Below are positions 1 to 7,345 of a DNA stretch of 15,210 bases, piece by piece. The translations under genes were made by a program, and so were the position numbers. This DNA is from Streptococcaceae bacterium (lineage in GTDB: Bacteria; Bacillota; Bacilli; Lactobacillales; Streptococcaceae): positions 1-15,210 of the forward strand of contig JAISYB010000161.1 in the NCBI GenBank assembly GCA_031270215.1, given 5' to 3'. Numbering within the stretch: position 1 is the first letter of the stretch; each line of letters opens with the position of its first letter. The notes beneath the pieces were generated by a model. It had not been told where the DNA came from. It did no database searches and saw nothing but the letters and a program-made list of their open reading frames with translations.

Positions 1-133
1 TCAATTTCTCTGCTCTTTCCGCTATTCTTTGATTATGTATTTGTTCAGTCATATATTTTTTTCCTTCTACGATTCCGATAATTACTAATAAGACTATTAC
101 AATTCCTGTGATTAATTTTTTGCGCTTGATCAT
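1..133 (-). CDS. Partial small membrane-anchored protein, C-terminal end cut by window edge
   Basis: Reading leftward from an ATG at 133-131 there are 44 open codons up to the window edge, so only the N-terminus is present. The start is backed by an AAGGAA ribosome binding site (plus-strand TTCCTT at 141-146) about 7 nt upstream. The protein begins with a short basic stretch (MIKRKK), then a hydrophobic segment of roughly residues 7-23 rich in I, V and L, then a charged, helix-prone part with many K, E, Q and R. This is the look of a single-pass membrane anchor or uncleaved signal with an extracytoplasmic tail. I do not recognise the family. It is divergent from the chitinase gene, and a plausible promoter lies at 154-182. 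Reality of the gene is supported by start, RBS and composition, but its length is unknown. Confidence 0.6.
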   Translation of the reverse strand, partial: MIKRKKLITGIVIVLLVIIGIVEGKKYMTEQIHNQRIAERAEKL

Positions 134-153
134 TTAATTTTTCCTTGTCTTCT

Positions 154-182
154 TTTATGCTAATAGCTGTTCCAAGTGGCAA
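154..182 (-). promoter_or_regulatory. Candidate promoter for the leftward partial gene
   Basis: On the minus strand TTGCCA (-35, plus positions 182-177) and CATAAA (-10, plus positions 159-154) are separated by exactly 17 nt, and lie just upstream of the RBS and start codon of the partial gene. The -35 matches 5 of 6 and the -10 matches 4 of 6 consensus bases. The prediction rests on motif and position only. Confidence 0.35.
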
Positions 183-461
183 TAAATTAATTATCACGAT
201 TTTAGTTCTATGCCCAATATTTTATGGGGAATTTGTCGAAAAAATTCATGCGGTCATTTAGCGAGTTTTTTGGGCGTCTTGTTAAAAATTAGGATTTAAC
301 TTGTTTTAAAGTGCCTTGCTTAAACTTAGAAAATAAAATTTAGCTCCATAAATGGCATAGGGGCAAGCTTTTTGCGTGTTTGATTAAATTTTTCTTAAAA
401 AAACAATATAATATCGCTTCCAATTCTAAAATTTATATGTTAGAATGATTTTATCGAATGA

Positions 462-475
462 GAAATGCGTTTTCA
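462..475 (+). promoter_or_regulatory. Weak cre-like (CcpA) site upstream of the chitinase
   Basis: The 14-mer GAAATGCGTTTTCA has a strong right half (TGCGTTTTCA) but mismatches the cre consensus TGWAANCGNTNWCA in the left half (positions 1, 2 and 5). It lies just downstream of an extended -10 box (TAGAAT, 441-446), a location where CcpA can block transcription. Chitinase genes are often catabolite repressed in Firmicutes, but the site is about 400 nt from the coding start. Confidence 0.25.
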
Positions 476-816
476 GAAGAAAACATCAATCAGTATTTTG
501 ATAGGGGGAATTTTCTTGATTTGTATGAAGCAGCAACAATTAGAAGATTGTAGGACGATTTGTCATTTCTTTGTCGGTGTTTTTTATGATGATGGATAGC
601 TAAGCTTTTCAACAGGCTTGACGGAAAAAGTTGTATTGAGGTTGGTCTAAAGCAATAAGGCATTAAAGAAATAAATTTTTCGCAGAAAAGGGGTTTTTTA
701 TGGTAAGGGAAACTAAACTGAGTAAGTGTCACATTGCAAATTTTGAGGTGCTTATATTAATTGCTTCAATCGGAATTTCGCCACCAAGTTTTAAAGATTA
801 GAGAGGCGCTAGTGCA

Positions 817-841
817 GCCAGTAGTAGTTTTAGCTACTGGC
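817..841 (+). promoter_or_regulatory. Hairpin in the chitinase leader
   Basis: GCCAGTAG (817-824) and CTACTGGC (834-841) form a perfect 8-bp stem around a 9-nt loop, 34 nt upstream of the chitinase start codon and upstream of its RBS. No T-run follows, so it is not a standard terminator. It may be an operator palindrome or an mRNA-stabilising 5' hairpin; which of these cannot be told from sequence. Confidence 0.5.
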
Positions 842-875
842 AGTCATAATGATTGAAAAGGAAGGTTAAAAACCT

Positions 876-3800
876 ATGAAATTATCAAGCAAAACAACTA
901 AAAAGTGTTTACGTTCAGCAGTATCAGTAGGGATTATCACATTATTTACCGCAGGACCATTAGCGACATCAGCAATGACTTTAGCACAAAAGGTAACAAC
1001 GGATAATCAAGGAAGTGAAGCTACAAGCAAGGTAAAAGCTACTACGAAGACAACAACAGCTCAGGAGCAAGCACCTTATCGAAATGTGATGTATTACGGG
1101 GATTGGTCTGTTTGGGGCGGACAGGGGAATCAGTATCCAAAAGAATTACCTGCTGGCAGCTATACACATTTAAATTTTGCTTTTTTAGATTTTAATGCAA
1201 ATGGTGATTTAATCCTAACAGATAAAGATGCAGCATTTGGGAATCCGGTTGGTTCTGGAAATACTTGGGGGGATACACTATCAGGCGCTATTCCAGCCTT
1301 AGCTGCGCTTCGCAAGCAAAATCCAAATATGAAGCTTGGCATCTCACTTGGCGGCTGGTCTAAATCAGCAGATTTTCCAACAGTTGCTGCCAATCCAACA
1401 ATACGTGCTCACTTTATTAGCAATGTTATGCAGTTTATTAAATATACCGGCATGGATTTTGTCGATATTGACTGGGAGTTTCCTGGCATTGCACGAGATG
1501 CCGACAAGGTAGATAACAAAAATGATGAGGGTAATCCAAATGCTAGTGCTGCTGACGGTGCTAATTATCTCAAATTAATGCAGGATTTAAAAGCGGCATT
1601 AAATCAGCTTGGGACAGCAGAGGATAAAACTTATGAGCTAAGTGTTGCCTTACCTGGTACGCAAAAACAATTGCAAGAAGGTGGCGTTGATTTAGAAAAA
1701 TTATTCCAAACGGTAGACTTTGCCAACCTGATGACCTATGACTTGCGTGGGGCATGGGATGAAGAAAGCGGACATCAAACAGGGCTTTACACTAATCCTA
1801 ATGATCCAATAGGATACTCAATTGATGCCGTTGTTCAATATTTGAAATCAAGAAATGTTGAAATGGACAAGGTAGTTATCGGTGCAGCATTCTATACACG
1901 TGGCTGGGACTCAGTGCCTGAGGGGGACGACTCAACTCATCCAGGTTTATTCCAAGAAGCTGCAATTTCTTCAAAAGATGCTGATGGCACGCCTTCAAGA
2001 GGTGCAGCTAATGAAGCGCCATTGACAATCGGAGATGGTGGGCGTAGCAGTGGTATCTGGTCATATCGGAATATGGCTGCGCTGAAAGCGAAAGTGCCTG
2101 ACTTGACAGAATATTGGGATAATATTGCTCAAGCACCTTATCTTTATAGTAAAAGTACAGGTAATTTCTTTACCTTTGATAATGTCAGATCAGTTCAAGC
2201 AAAAGCTGATTATGTGAAAGAAAATCATTTAGGCGGAATGATTTCTTGGATGAGTTCAGAAGATAAGGACAACAATGGGGATAATGTTCGTGATGAATTA
2301 ACCAAGGCAATCGCAACTGAATTATACGGTTCTGCTAAATTGCCAGATGTCATTCAAGACGGTAATGAACCACTTAATGTTGATGTCAAGATAAATGTTG
2401 TTCCAACAGATTCAGGAAAAAATGGCTACGGCTTTACAATTGACAATAATGAAGTACTTGAGCCTTACGCAGGAGATGCACTACCATTAGCAGATAATTT
2501 TTACAGTACAATTAAAAAAGCTAAATTTATCATTACGATGAAAGACGGTAGTACGCTAGCTAAAGGTGACTATAAAGCTGGAACAGTTACTGCGCAAGAC
2601 GGTAAAACGATTGTTGATTTAAGCTCAGTCTATGATGCGAAATTTATCAGTCCAGGTACGGAATATGACTTTAAATTAGCAACTACAGATGGTGGGGATG
2701 TTGATCCGGATAATGTTAAATCTGTGGAATTAGAGCAATTCTATGATAGTAATACACTGTTATCTGCACAAACCATTTATGGCAGTGATACGCCACTTGA
2801 AAATCAAAAACCCGTTTTTTCCGGTATAACGGACGAAACGATTGATTTAGGGTCAGTATTTAATCTATTAGCTAATGTAAGTGCGACAGATAAAGAAGAT
2901 GGTGATTTAACCTCTAAGATTACAGTTTCTGGTACAGTAGATACGAATAAAACAGGAACGTATGAACTGACTTATACCGTTGAGGATTCTGGAGGACAAA
3001 AAATATCTGCCAAACGCAAAATTACTGTTAAAGCAGCAAATGAAGAAAATGCACCGGAGTTTCACGGCGTTTCTGATAAAACAATCTTTGTAAATGATGA
3101 CTTTGATTCATTAGCAGGCATTAGCGCAACAGATGCTAGCGGCAACGATATTACCAATAATATTACGGTTACAGGTAATGTTGATACGACTAAAGTAGGC
3201 AAATATCTACTTACTTATCAAGTGATTTCAGCGTCTGGCACTCAAGCTACGGCGCAACGAACAATTACTGTTAAGGCAAAAGCTACTGATCCGGTTGATT
3301 CGGCAGCGGAAATGGTTAATCCAAAAAATCAGGTCATGGTTGGCTATTGGCACAATTGGGCTTCTAAAAATGATGGCTACAAGCAGGGAACTGCCATTGC
3401 AATGAATTTAGATGATGTTAATGCAGCTTATAATGTGGTAGATGTTTCATTTATGAAAGCCTCAGGAGATTCATCTATTCCGACCTTTAAGCCATATGAC
3501 CAAACAGATGAAGAATTTCGTTCTCAGGTTGGTGAATTAAATGCACAGGGGCGTTCAGTGTTACTTGCTTTAGGTGGTGCAGATGCACATATTGCGCTGA
3601 CTGAGCAAGACAAGGCAGCCTTTGTTGCAGAAATCATCAGACAGGTAGATACTTATGGCTTTGACGGTTTAGATATTGACTTGGAACAAAGTGCCATCAC
3701 AGCGGCTCAAAATCAAACAGTTATCCCAGAAGCTTTAAAAGAAGTTAAGGCGCATTATGCAAAAGAGGGGAAAAACTTCTTAGTGACAATGGCACCAGAG

Positions 3801-5036
3801 TTCCCGTATTTGAAAGCAGCAGGCTCTTATGCGGCGTATATTAACGCATTAGCAGGTCAGTATGACTGGATTAACCCACAGTATTATAACCAAGGTGGTG
3901 ACGGCGTCTCAGGAGAAAATGGTCAATGGTTAGCGCAAAATAATGACGCTAAAAAAGAAGATTTCTTGTACTATTTATCAACAGCCTTGATTACTGGAAC
4001 TGACGGTTACGCAGCATATGTTCAAATTCCAGCAAATAAATTAGTCATCGGTTTACCTTCTAATCCAGATGCAGCCGGCAGTGGTTATGTAATTGATCCA
4101 TCCGCATTAAGTGGTGCAATGGCACGCTTAACAGCAGCAGGACATACGATTAAAGGCTTGATGACTTGGTCAGTTAACTGGGACAATGGTTTAAATGCAA
4201 GTGGTCAGCACTATAATTGGGAGTTTGTCAATCGCTATGAAAGCTTAATTAATTATGACGGCGAAATTGTTGACGAGAATCAAAAGCCGATTATCACCGG
4301 TGTGCATGATGTGACGATTACAACAGGAGATTCATTTGATCCGTTAAGCGGTGTTAGTGCAACAGACTATGAAGACGGTAATTTAACGGATAAGATTCAG
4401 GTGACAGGGACGGTTGATACCAATAAAGCAGGCAGCTACAAATTAATTTACTCTGTTGAAGATAAAGAAGGTCAAAAGGTTTCAAAGGAGAGAATTGTAA
4501 CTGTTCAAGATGAAGCAGCACCAAGCTTTACAGGTGTGGGAGATGTGACTTTAACAGTTGGAGAGCAGTTTAACCCATTAACTGGCGTGAAAGCAATTGA
4601 TGTCAATGGTAATGATGTGACTGCTGCAATTGAAGTGACATCAAATGTCGATACAACTAAAGTAGGTAGTTATGAAGTAACGTATAGCGTTGTTTCTGTA
4701 TCTGGGAAAGCTGTTGCGACTAAGACACGCCAAGTGAGTGTTAAAGAGTTTACCGGTAACGAATGGAATGCCGATACAATCTATCTAGGCGGCGACACTG
4801 TCATCTACAATGGTGTTGAGTATACAGCTAAATGGTGGACTAAAGGAGATGTTCCAGGTGAGTCTGACGTTTGGTCAGAAGTGAGTTATCATTCAACAAC
4901 TGCTCAGGAATATTCAGCAAGCCGCAGCTATCAAGTAGGCGACACTGTCATCTACAATGGTGTTGAATATACAGCTAAATGGTGGACTCAAGGTGATATA
5001 CCAGGCATCTCTGATATTTGGGAAGCAGTCAATTAA
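876..5036 (+). CDS. Secreted multidomain chitinase with two GH18 catalytic domains
   Basis: Extracellular chitinase of 1386 residues. The start is ATG 876 with AAGGAAGG about 10 nt upstream. Residues 1-37 are a signal peptide (basic start, hydrophobic 14-32, cleavage near 33 or 37); there is no lipobox or LPXTG, so it should be released. GH18 domain 1 (about 68-484) has SLGGW (157-161) and the catalytic motif DFVDIDWE (194-201, acid E201); the long segment about 341-410 matches an inserted alpha/beta subdomain as in ChiA-type enzymes. Residues about 486-640 form a module I do not recognise. Ig-like domains follow at 643-720 and 726-801. GH18 domain 2 (about 816-1125) has LALGG (897-901), DGLDIDLE (930-937, acid E937) and QYYN (1002-1005), resembling ChiD-type enzymes. 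Two more Ig-like domains (1135-1210, 1215-1290) and two CBM5/12-like chitin-binding modules (about 1296-1336, 1345-1385) end the protein. Both catalytic sites look intact. It stands alone, closed by a terminator. Confidence 0.95.
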   Translation: MKLSSKTTKKCLRSAVSVGIITLFTAGPLATSAMTLAQKVTTDNQGSEATSKVKATTKTTTAQEQAPYRNVMYYGDWSVWGGQGNQYPKELPAGSYTHLNFAFLDFNANGDLILTDKDAAFGNPVGSGNTWGDTLSGAIPALAALRKQNPNMKLGISLGGWSKSADFPTVAANPTIRAHFISNVMQFIKYTGMDFVDIDWEFPGIARDADKVDNKNDEGNPNASAADGANYLKLMQDLKAALNQLGTAEDKTYELSVALPGTQKQLQEGGVDLEKLFQTVDFANLMTYDLRGAWDEESGHQTGLYTNPNDPIGYSIDAVVQYLKSRNVEMDKVVIGAAFYTRGWDSVPEGDDSTHPGLFQEAAISSKDADGTPSRGAANEAPLTIGDGGRSSGIWSYRNMAALKAKVPDLTEYWDNIAQAPYLYSKSTGNFFTFDNVRSVQAKADYVKENHLGGMISWMSSEDKDNNGDNVRDELTKAIATELYGSAKLPDVIQDGNEPLNVDVKINVVPTDSGKNGYGFTIDNNEVLEPYAGDALPLADNFYSTIKKAKFIITMKDGSTLAKGDYKAGTVTAQDGKTIVDLSSVYDAKFISPGTEYDFKLATTDGGDVDPDNVKSVELEQFYDSNTLLSAQTIYGSDTPLENQKPVFSGITDETIDLGSVFNLLANVSATDKEDGDLTSKITVSGTVDTNKTGTYELTYTVEDSGGQKISAKRKITVKAANEENAPEFHGVSDKTIFVNDDFDSLAGISATDASGNDITNNITVTGNVDTTKVGKYLLTYQVISASGTQATAQRTITVKAKATDPVDSAAEMVNPKNQVMVGYWHNWASKNDGYKQGTAIAMNLDDVNAAYNVVDVSFMKASGDSSIPTFKPYDQTDEEFRSQVGELNAQGRSVLLALGGADAHIALTEQDKAAFVAEIIRQVDTYGFDGLDIDLEQSAITAAQNQTVIPEALKEVKAHYAKEGKNFLVTMAPEFPYLKAAGSYAAYINALAGQYDWINPQYYNQGGDGVSGENGQWLAQNNDAKKEDFLYYLSTALITGTDGYAAYVQIPANKLVIGLPSNPDAAGSGYVIDPSALSGAMARLTAAGHTIKGLMTWSVNWDNGLNASGQHYNWEFVNRYESLINYDGEIVDENQKPIITGVHDVTITTGDSFDPLSGVSATDYEDGNLTDKIQVTGTVDTNKAGSYKLIYSVEDKEGQKVSKERIVTVQDEAAPSFTGVGDVTLTVGEQFNPLTGVKAIDVNGNDVTAAIEVTSNVDTTKVGSYEVTYSVVSVSGKAVATKTRQVSVKEFTGNEWNADTIYLGGDTVIYNGVEYTAKWWTKGDVPGESDVWSEVSYHSTTAQEYSASRSYQVGDTVIYNGVEYTAKWWTQGDIPGISDIWEAVN
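4791..4988 (+). repeat. Near-identical duplicated DNA in the two chitin-binding modules
   Basis: Positions 4791-4841 and 4938-4988 are 51-nt copies differing at one base (a synonymous GAG/GAA change). They encode the core of the two C-terminal CBM5/12-like modules (GDTVIYNGVEYTAKWWT). The flanks are less alike, which fits a recent duplication or gene conversion of the core. Confidence 0.85.
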
Positions 5037-5057
5037 ATAAGATAAAAACTAAAGCAG

Positions 5058-5092
5058 GTCAAGGTTATTTTTACAATAATCTTGACTTTTTT
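5058..5092 (+). terminator. Rho-independent terminator of the chitinase gene
   Basis: GTCAAGGTTATT (5058-5069) pairs with AATAATCTTGAC (5075-5086) over 12 bp with one G-U pair around a 5-nt loop, followed directly by TTTTTT (5087-5092). It lies 22 nt after the chitinase stop codon. Confidence 0.9.
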
Positions 5093-5291
5093 GATATGGC
5101 GCAAGTAAAGATTTGGAAGAAAGCTAGAAAATTTCAAGCTTTGCGCAAAATTTCTTTTTTAAGCTTTAAATTGCGCTATTTTTTAACGGTATCAATGAGT
5201 TTAATCATAGAATTGAAATCAATAAACCATGCACATTCGTGATTTTGGTAGTGGGGGGGAGAACAAATAAACTCTTATCTCGTTAAATAAT

Positions 5292-5329
5292 AGCAACCGC
5301 TTTCTAAAAATAGAGTTTTCAATTATAAT
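5292..5329 (+). promoter_or_regulatory. Promoter with overlapping cre-like operator for the oxaloacetate decarboxylase operon
   Basis: A perfect -10 box TATAAT at 5324-5329 lies 40 nt before the first gene; 17 nt upstream is a poor -35 (TTTCTA, 5301-5306). The 14-mer AGCAACCGCTTTCT (5292-5305) matches the cre consensus TGWAANCGNTNWCA except at its two ends and one W position, and overlaps the -35. CcpA bound there should block RNA polymerase, giving glucose repression. Citrate and oxaloacetate decarboxylase genes of enterococci are known CcpA targets. The weak -35 suggests that an activator may also be needed. Confidence 0.5.
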
Positions 5330-5369
5330 TAAATCAGTTGGAAAACGAGCATTTAAGGAGGAGGGTCAA

Positions 5370-5693
5370 TTGAAGTTTTTAAATTTATTTAAGAAAGGTA
5401 GCGCTGGGCAGGTTGAAAAATCTTTTACGCCAAAGCTAAAGGAGAATTATCAAAGCATTGATCCGTTTATTGATGTTGTGCTAAGTGATGATGAGGTGAA
5501 AAAAGTGACGCTAATTGCAGCAAGTATTGCAGCGGGAGATTATCCGAAAACGAAGTTTAAGCTGAAATCAATCCGTAAGGAAAATCCCGAGTTTAAGCGG
5601 ATAAGTCTGATTACAGCAAGCATTGCAGCAGGCACTCAGACATATTCAAGCTTCAAAATCAAATCAATCAAAAAATTAAATCAGGAGGGTTAA
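5370..5693 (+). CDS. Small accessory protein of the oxaloacetate decarboxylase complex with a tandem internal repeat
   Basis: A 107-residue, strongly basic cytoplasmic protein, first gene of the decarboxylase operon. The start is TTG 5370, chosen because AAGGAGGAGGG (5355-5365) sits just upstream. Residues 46-70 and 78-102 are two copies of one motif, consensus-like ISLIxASIAAGxxxxxxFKIKSIKK (partly shown as SIAAG then FKLKSIRK and FKIKSIKK). The pattern of a small-residue helix (ASIAAG) followed by a basic KIKSI strand resembles, from memory, the C-terminal part of delta and epsilon subunits of sodium-pumping acyl-CoA decarboxylases such as methylmalonyl-CoA decarboxylase, which stabilise those complexes. 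By position it corresponds to the gene called oadH in enterococci. It ends 4 nt before the biotin carrier gene, so the two are co-translated. The role as an assembly or stabilising subunit is inferred. Confidence 0.75.
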   Translation: MKFLNLFKKGSAGQVEKSFTPKLKENYQSIDPFIDVVLSDDEVKKVTLIAASIAAGDYPKTKFKLKSIRKENPEFKRISLITASIAAGTQTYSSFKIKSIKKLNQEG

Positions 5694-5697
5694 TTGT

Positions 5698-6081
5698 ATG
5701 TTAAGAAAATTCAAAATCAAAATTGATGGAGTCAGTTATTTGGTCGAAATGGAGGAAATCGGTGTGGAAAATCAGCCGCAGGTTGCCTACATTTCGGAGA
5801 AGCCTAAAGCTGAGGAAGCACCAAAACCTATAAAAGAAGAAGTGGTAAGTGTTGCAACTAGTGCGACAAGCGAGCAGATTACCTCGCCCATGCCAGGTAA
5901 GATATTGGAGCTTTTAGTCGATATAGGGGATTCTGTTATAGAAAATCAGCCGTTGTTGATTTTGGAAGCGATGAAGATGGAAAATGAAATTGTTGCTTCA
6001 AAGGGAGGAAAAGTTATTAACATCGCGGTATCGAAAAATCAAACTGTCGATAGTGGAAAACTATTGCTGGAAATTCAATAG
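5698..6081 (+). CDS. oadD: Biotin carrier subunit of oxaloacetate decarboxylase
   Basis: A 127-residue biotinyl protein that shuttles the carboxyl group from the OadA carboxyltransferase to the OadB membrane decarboxylase. Residues 1-33 form a small beta-rich start, about 35-60 are a Pro/Ala/Glu-rich flexible linker, and 60-127 form the biotinyl (lipoyl-like) domain with the canonical EAMKMENE motif (90-97). Biotin should be attached to K93. SPMPGK (63-68) is the conserved first turn of this fold. Length and layout equal those of separate biotin carriers of decarboxylase pumps; acetyl-CoA carboxylase AccB is similar, but the oad context decides. The start ATG 5698 has AGGAGGG (5683-5689) upstream. 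In many bacteria this domain is fused to OadA; here it is a separate protein, and OadA lacks it. Confidence 0.92.
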   Translation: MLRKFKIKIDGVSYLVEMEEIGVENQPQVAYISEKPKAEEAPKPIKEEVVSVATSATSEQITSPMPGKILELLVDIGDSVIENQPLLILEAMKMENEIVASKGGKVINIAVSKNQTVDSGKLLLEIQ

Positions 6082-6090
6082 GGGGCAAGA

Positions 6091-7191
6091 ATGGAAAATT
6101 TAATTAGTGGCATATTATCAATCACTGCAGGTCAGATATTTATGATGTTAATTGGTTGTGTGTTGATGTATCTCGGGATAAAAAAAGAATATGAACCGAC
6201 TTTATTAGTACCAATGGGTTTAGGAACGTTATTGGTTAATTTTCCAAATTCAGGCTTGATTGGTGAGCATGGACCTTTGACGGCATTGTTTCATTTTGGA
6301 ATTGATACGGAGTTATTTCCATTGCTATTATTCATTGGAATTGGCGCAATGATTGACTTTGGACCATTGCTATCTAATCCGTTAATGCTTTTATTTGGCG
6401 CAGCAGCACAGTTCGGTATTTTCTTTACAGTGATTATTGCGATTTTTTCAGGCTTTAATATTCATGAAGCAGCAAGTATTGGGATTATCGGTGCAGCAGA
6501 TGGTCCAACTTCAATCTTTGTTTCCAATCAGCTGGCTAAAAATCTCCTTGGACCGATTTCTGTTGCTGCTTATTCGTACATGGCATTAGTACCGATTATT
6601 CAACCCTTTGCAATCAAGCTAGTGACAACAGAGAAGGAACGTAAAATTCGGATGACCTATCATGCCTCAGGTGTTTCGCAGACAGTTAAAATTCTTTTTC
6701 CAATTATCATTACAATCATTGCCGGTCTGATTGCGCCAATTAGCTTACCCTTGGTCGGCTTCTTGATGTTTGGAAATATCTTACGTGAATGTGGTGTCTT
6801 GGAGAGATTGAGTATTTCTGCACAAAATGAATTAGTTAATCTAATCTCGATTTTGCTCGGCTTGACCATCTCAATTCAGATGACGGCAGATAAGTTTTTA
6901 AACCTACAAACGCTCCTCATCATTTTATTTGGCTTGATAGCCTTTGTCATGGATTCAGTCGGTGGGGTCTTGTTTGCCAAATTTGTTAATTTATTTAGGA
7001 CTGAAAAAATCAATCCAATGATTGGTGCGGCAGGCATCTCAGCCTTTCCAATGAGCAGTCGTGTCATTCAAAAAATGGCGACCGAAGCTGATCCGCAGAA
7101 TTTTGTTTTGATGTATGCAGTTGGGGCAAATGTCGCAGGGCAAATTGCCAGCGTGGTAGCTGGCGGTTTATTGCTTAGTTTCTTTAGTTAA
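6091..7191 (+). CDS. oadB: Oxaloacetate decarboxylase beta subunit, Na+-pumping membrane protein
   Basis: Integral membrane subunit (366 residues, normal for the Firmicutes form) that decarboxylates carboxybiotin and couples this to Na+ export. Many hydrophobic segments are visible (for example about 12-30, 75-90, 98-120, 155-175, 196-225, 270-295, 340-364). The signature GAADGPTS (134-141) is present; its aspartate (D137) should be the conserved Na+- and proton-linked residue of this family (Asp203 in the Klebsiella enzyme, from memory). The C-terminal conserved part has SAFPMSSRV (321-329) and GANVAGQIAS (346-355). The start ATG 6091 follows a GGGGG-type RBS that overlaps the stop of the biotin carrier gene. 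Paralogous beta subunits serve glutaconyl- and methylmalonyl-CoA decarboxylases; the OadA-type carboxyltransferase in the operon points to oxaloacetate. Confidence 0.95.
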   Translation: MENLISGILSITAGQIFMMLIGCVLMYLGIKKEYEPTLLVPMGLGTLLVNFPNSGLIGEHGPLTALFHFGIDTELFPLLLFIGIGAMIDFGPLLSNPLMLLFGAAAQFGIFFTVIIAIFSGFNIHEAASIGIIGAADGPTSIFVSNQLAKNLLGPISVAAYSYMALVPIIQPFAIKLVTTEKERKIRMTYHASGVSQTVKILFPIIITIIAGLIAPISLPLVGFLMFGNILRECGVLERLSISAQNELVNLISILLGLTISIQMTADKFLNLQTLLIILFGLIAFVMDSVGGVLFAKFVNLFRTEKINPMIGAAGISAFPMSSRVIQKMATEADPQNFVLMYAVGANVAGQIASVVAGGLLLSFFS

Positions 7192-7204
7192 TGAGAGGTG
7201 TATG

Positions 7205-7345
7205 ATGCAAGAAAATTTAATCCAAGCATTACAGCTAATGATATTTGGAATGGCTGGCGTCTTTTTAGTACTTTTTCTGATTTATTTAACGAGTCGATTG
7301 CTGTTGAAATTATTCCCTGAAAAGCGTGGTGATCAAAATGAGTGA
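7205..7345 (+). CDS. oadG: Small gamma-type subunit of oxaloacetate decarboxylase
   Basis: A 46-residue protein with one membrane helix (about residues 12-29) flanked by a short N-terminus and a basic, charged tail ending RGDQNE. The pattern, a helix with MAGVFLVLF followed by a LLLKLFPEK tail, is typical of the OAD gamma family, which anchors the carboxyltransferase and biotin subunits to the beta subunit. I took ATG 7205 because GAGGTG (7195-7200) is better spaced there; ATG 7202, directly in front and in frame, is the alternative. It lies between oadB (14-nt gap) and oadA, whose start overlaps its last codons by 8 nt, indicating translational coupling. The C-terminal domain found in longer gamma subunits is missing. 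The gene is easily missed because it is so short. Confidence 0.88.
   Translation: MQENLIQALQLMIFGMAGVFLVLFLIYLTSRLLLKLFPEKRGDQNE

Larger units (their letters stand above)
183..875. other. Long intergenic region upstream of the chitinase gene
   Basis: Nearly 700 nt without a convincing gene. An 80-codon open frame on the minus strand (490-732) has no good RBS and reads as composition noise. On the plus strand, a 31-codon frame opens at ATG 458 and closes at TAG 551-553, and the continuing frame is broken by many stops at about the random rate. Regulatory candidates are a TATAAT at 407-412 without a clear -35, an extended -10 (TG at 438-439, TAGAAT at 441-446), a cre-like site at 462-475, a weak promoter-like pair TTGCAA (734-739) and TATTAA (755-760), and a hairpin at 817-841. 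The chitinase transcript may therefore start either close to the gene or about 400 nt upstream with a long leader. Confidence 0.5.

Noticed and set aside
458..553. 31-codon plus-strand frame starting at ATG 458, possibly a leader peptide or the start of a decayed gene
   Set aside because: No RBS seen; the frame continues only with stop codons at about random density, so neither a peptide nor a pseudogene can be supported.
490..732. 80-codon open frame on the minus strand upstream of the chitinase
   Set aside because: No credible RBS, no recognisable domain or membrane pattern, and composition like random AT-rich DNA.
5018..5242. 74-codon frame overlapping the end of the chitinase gene
   Set aside because: It begins inside the chitinase in another frame and runs through the terminator hairpin; no RBS or domain.
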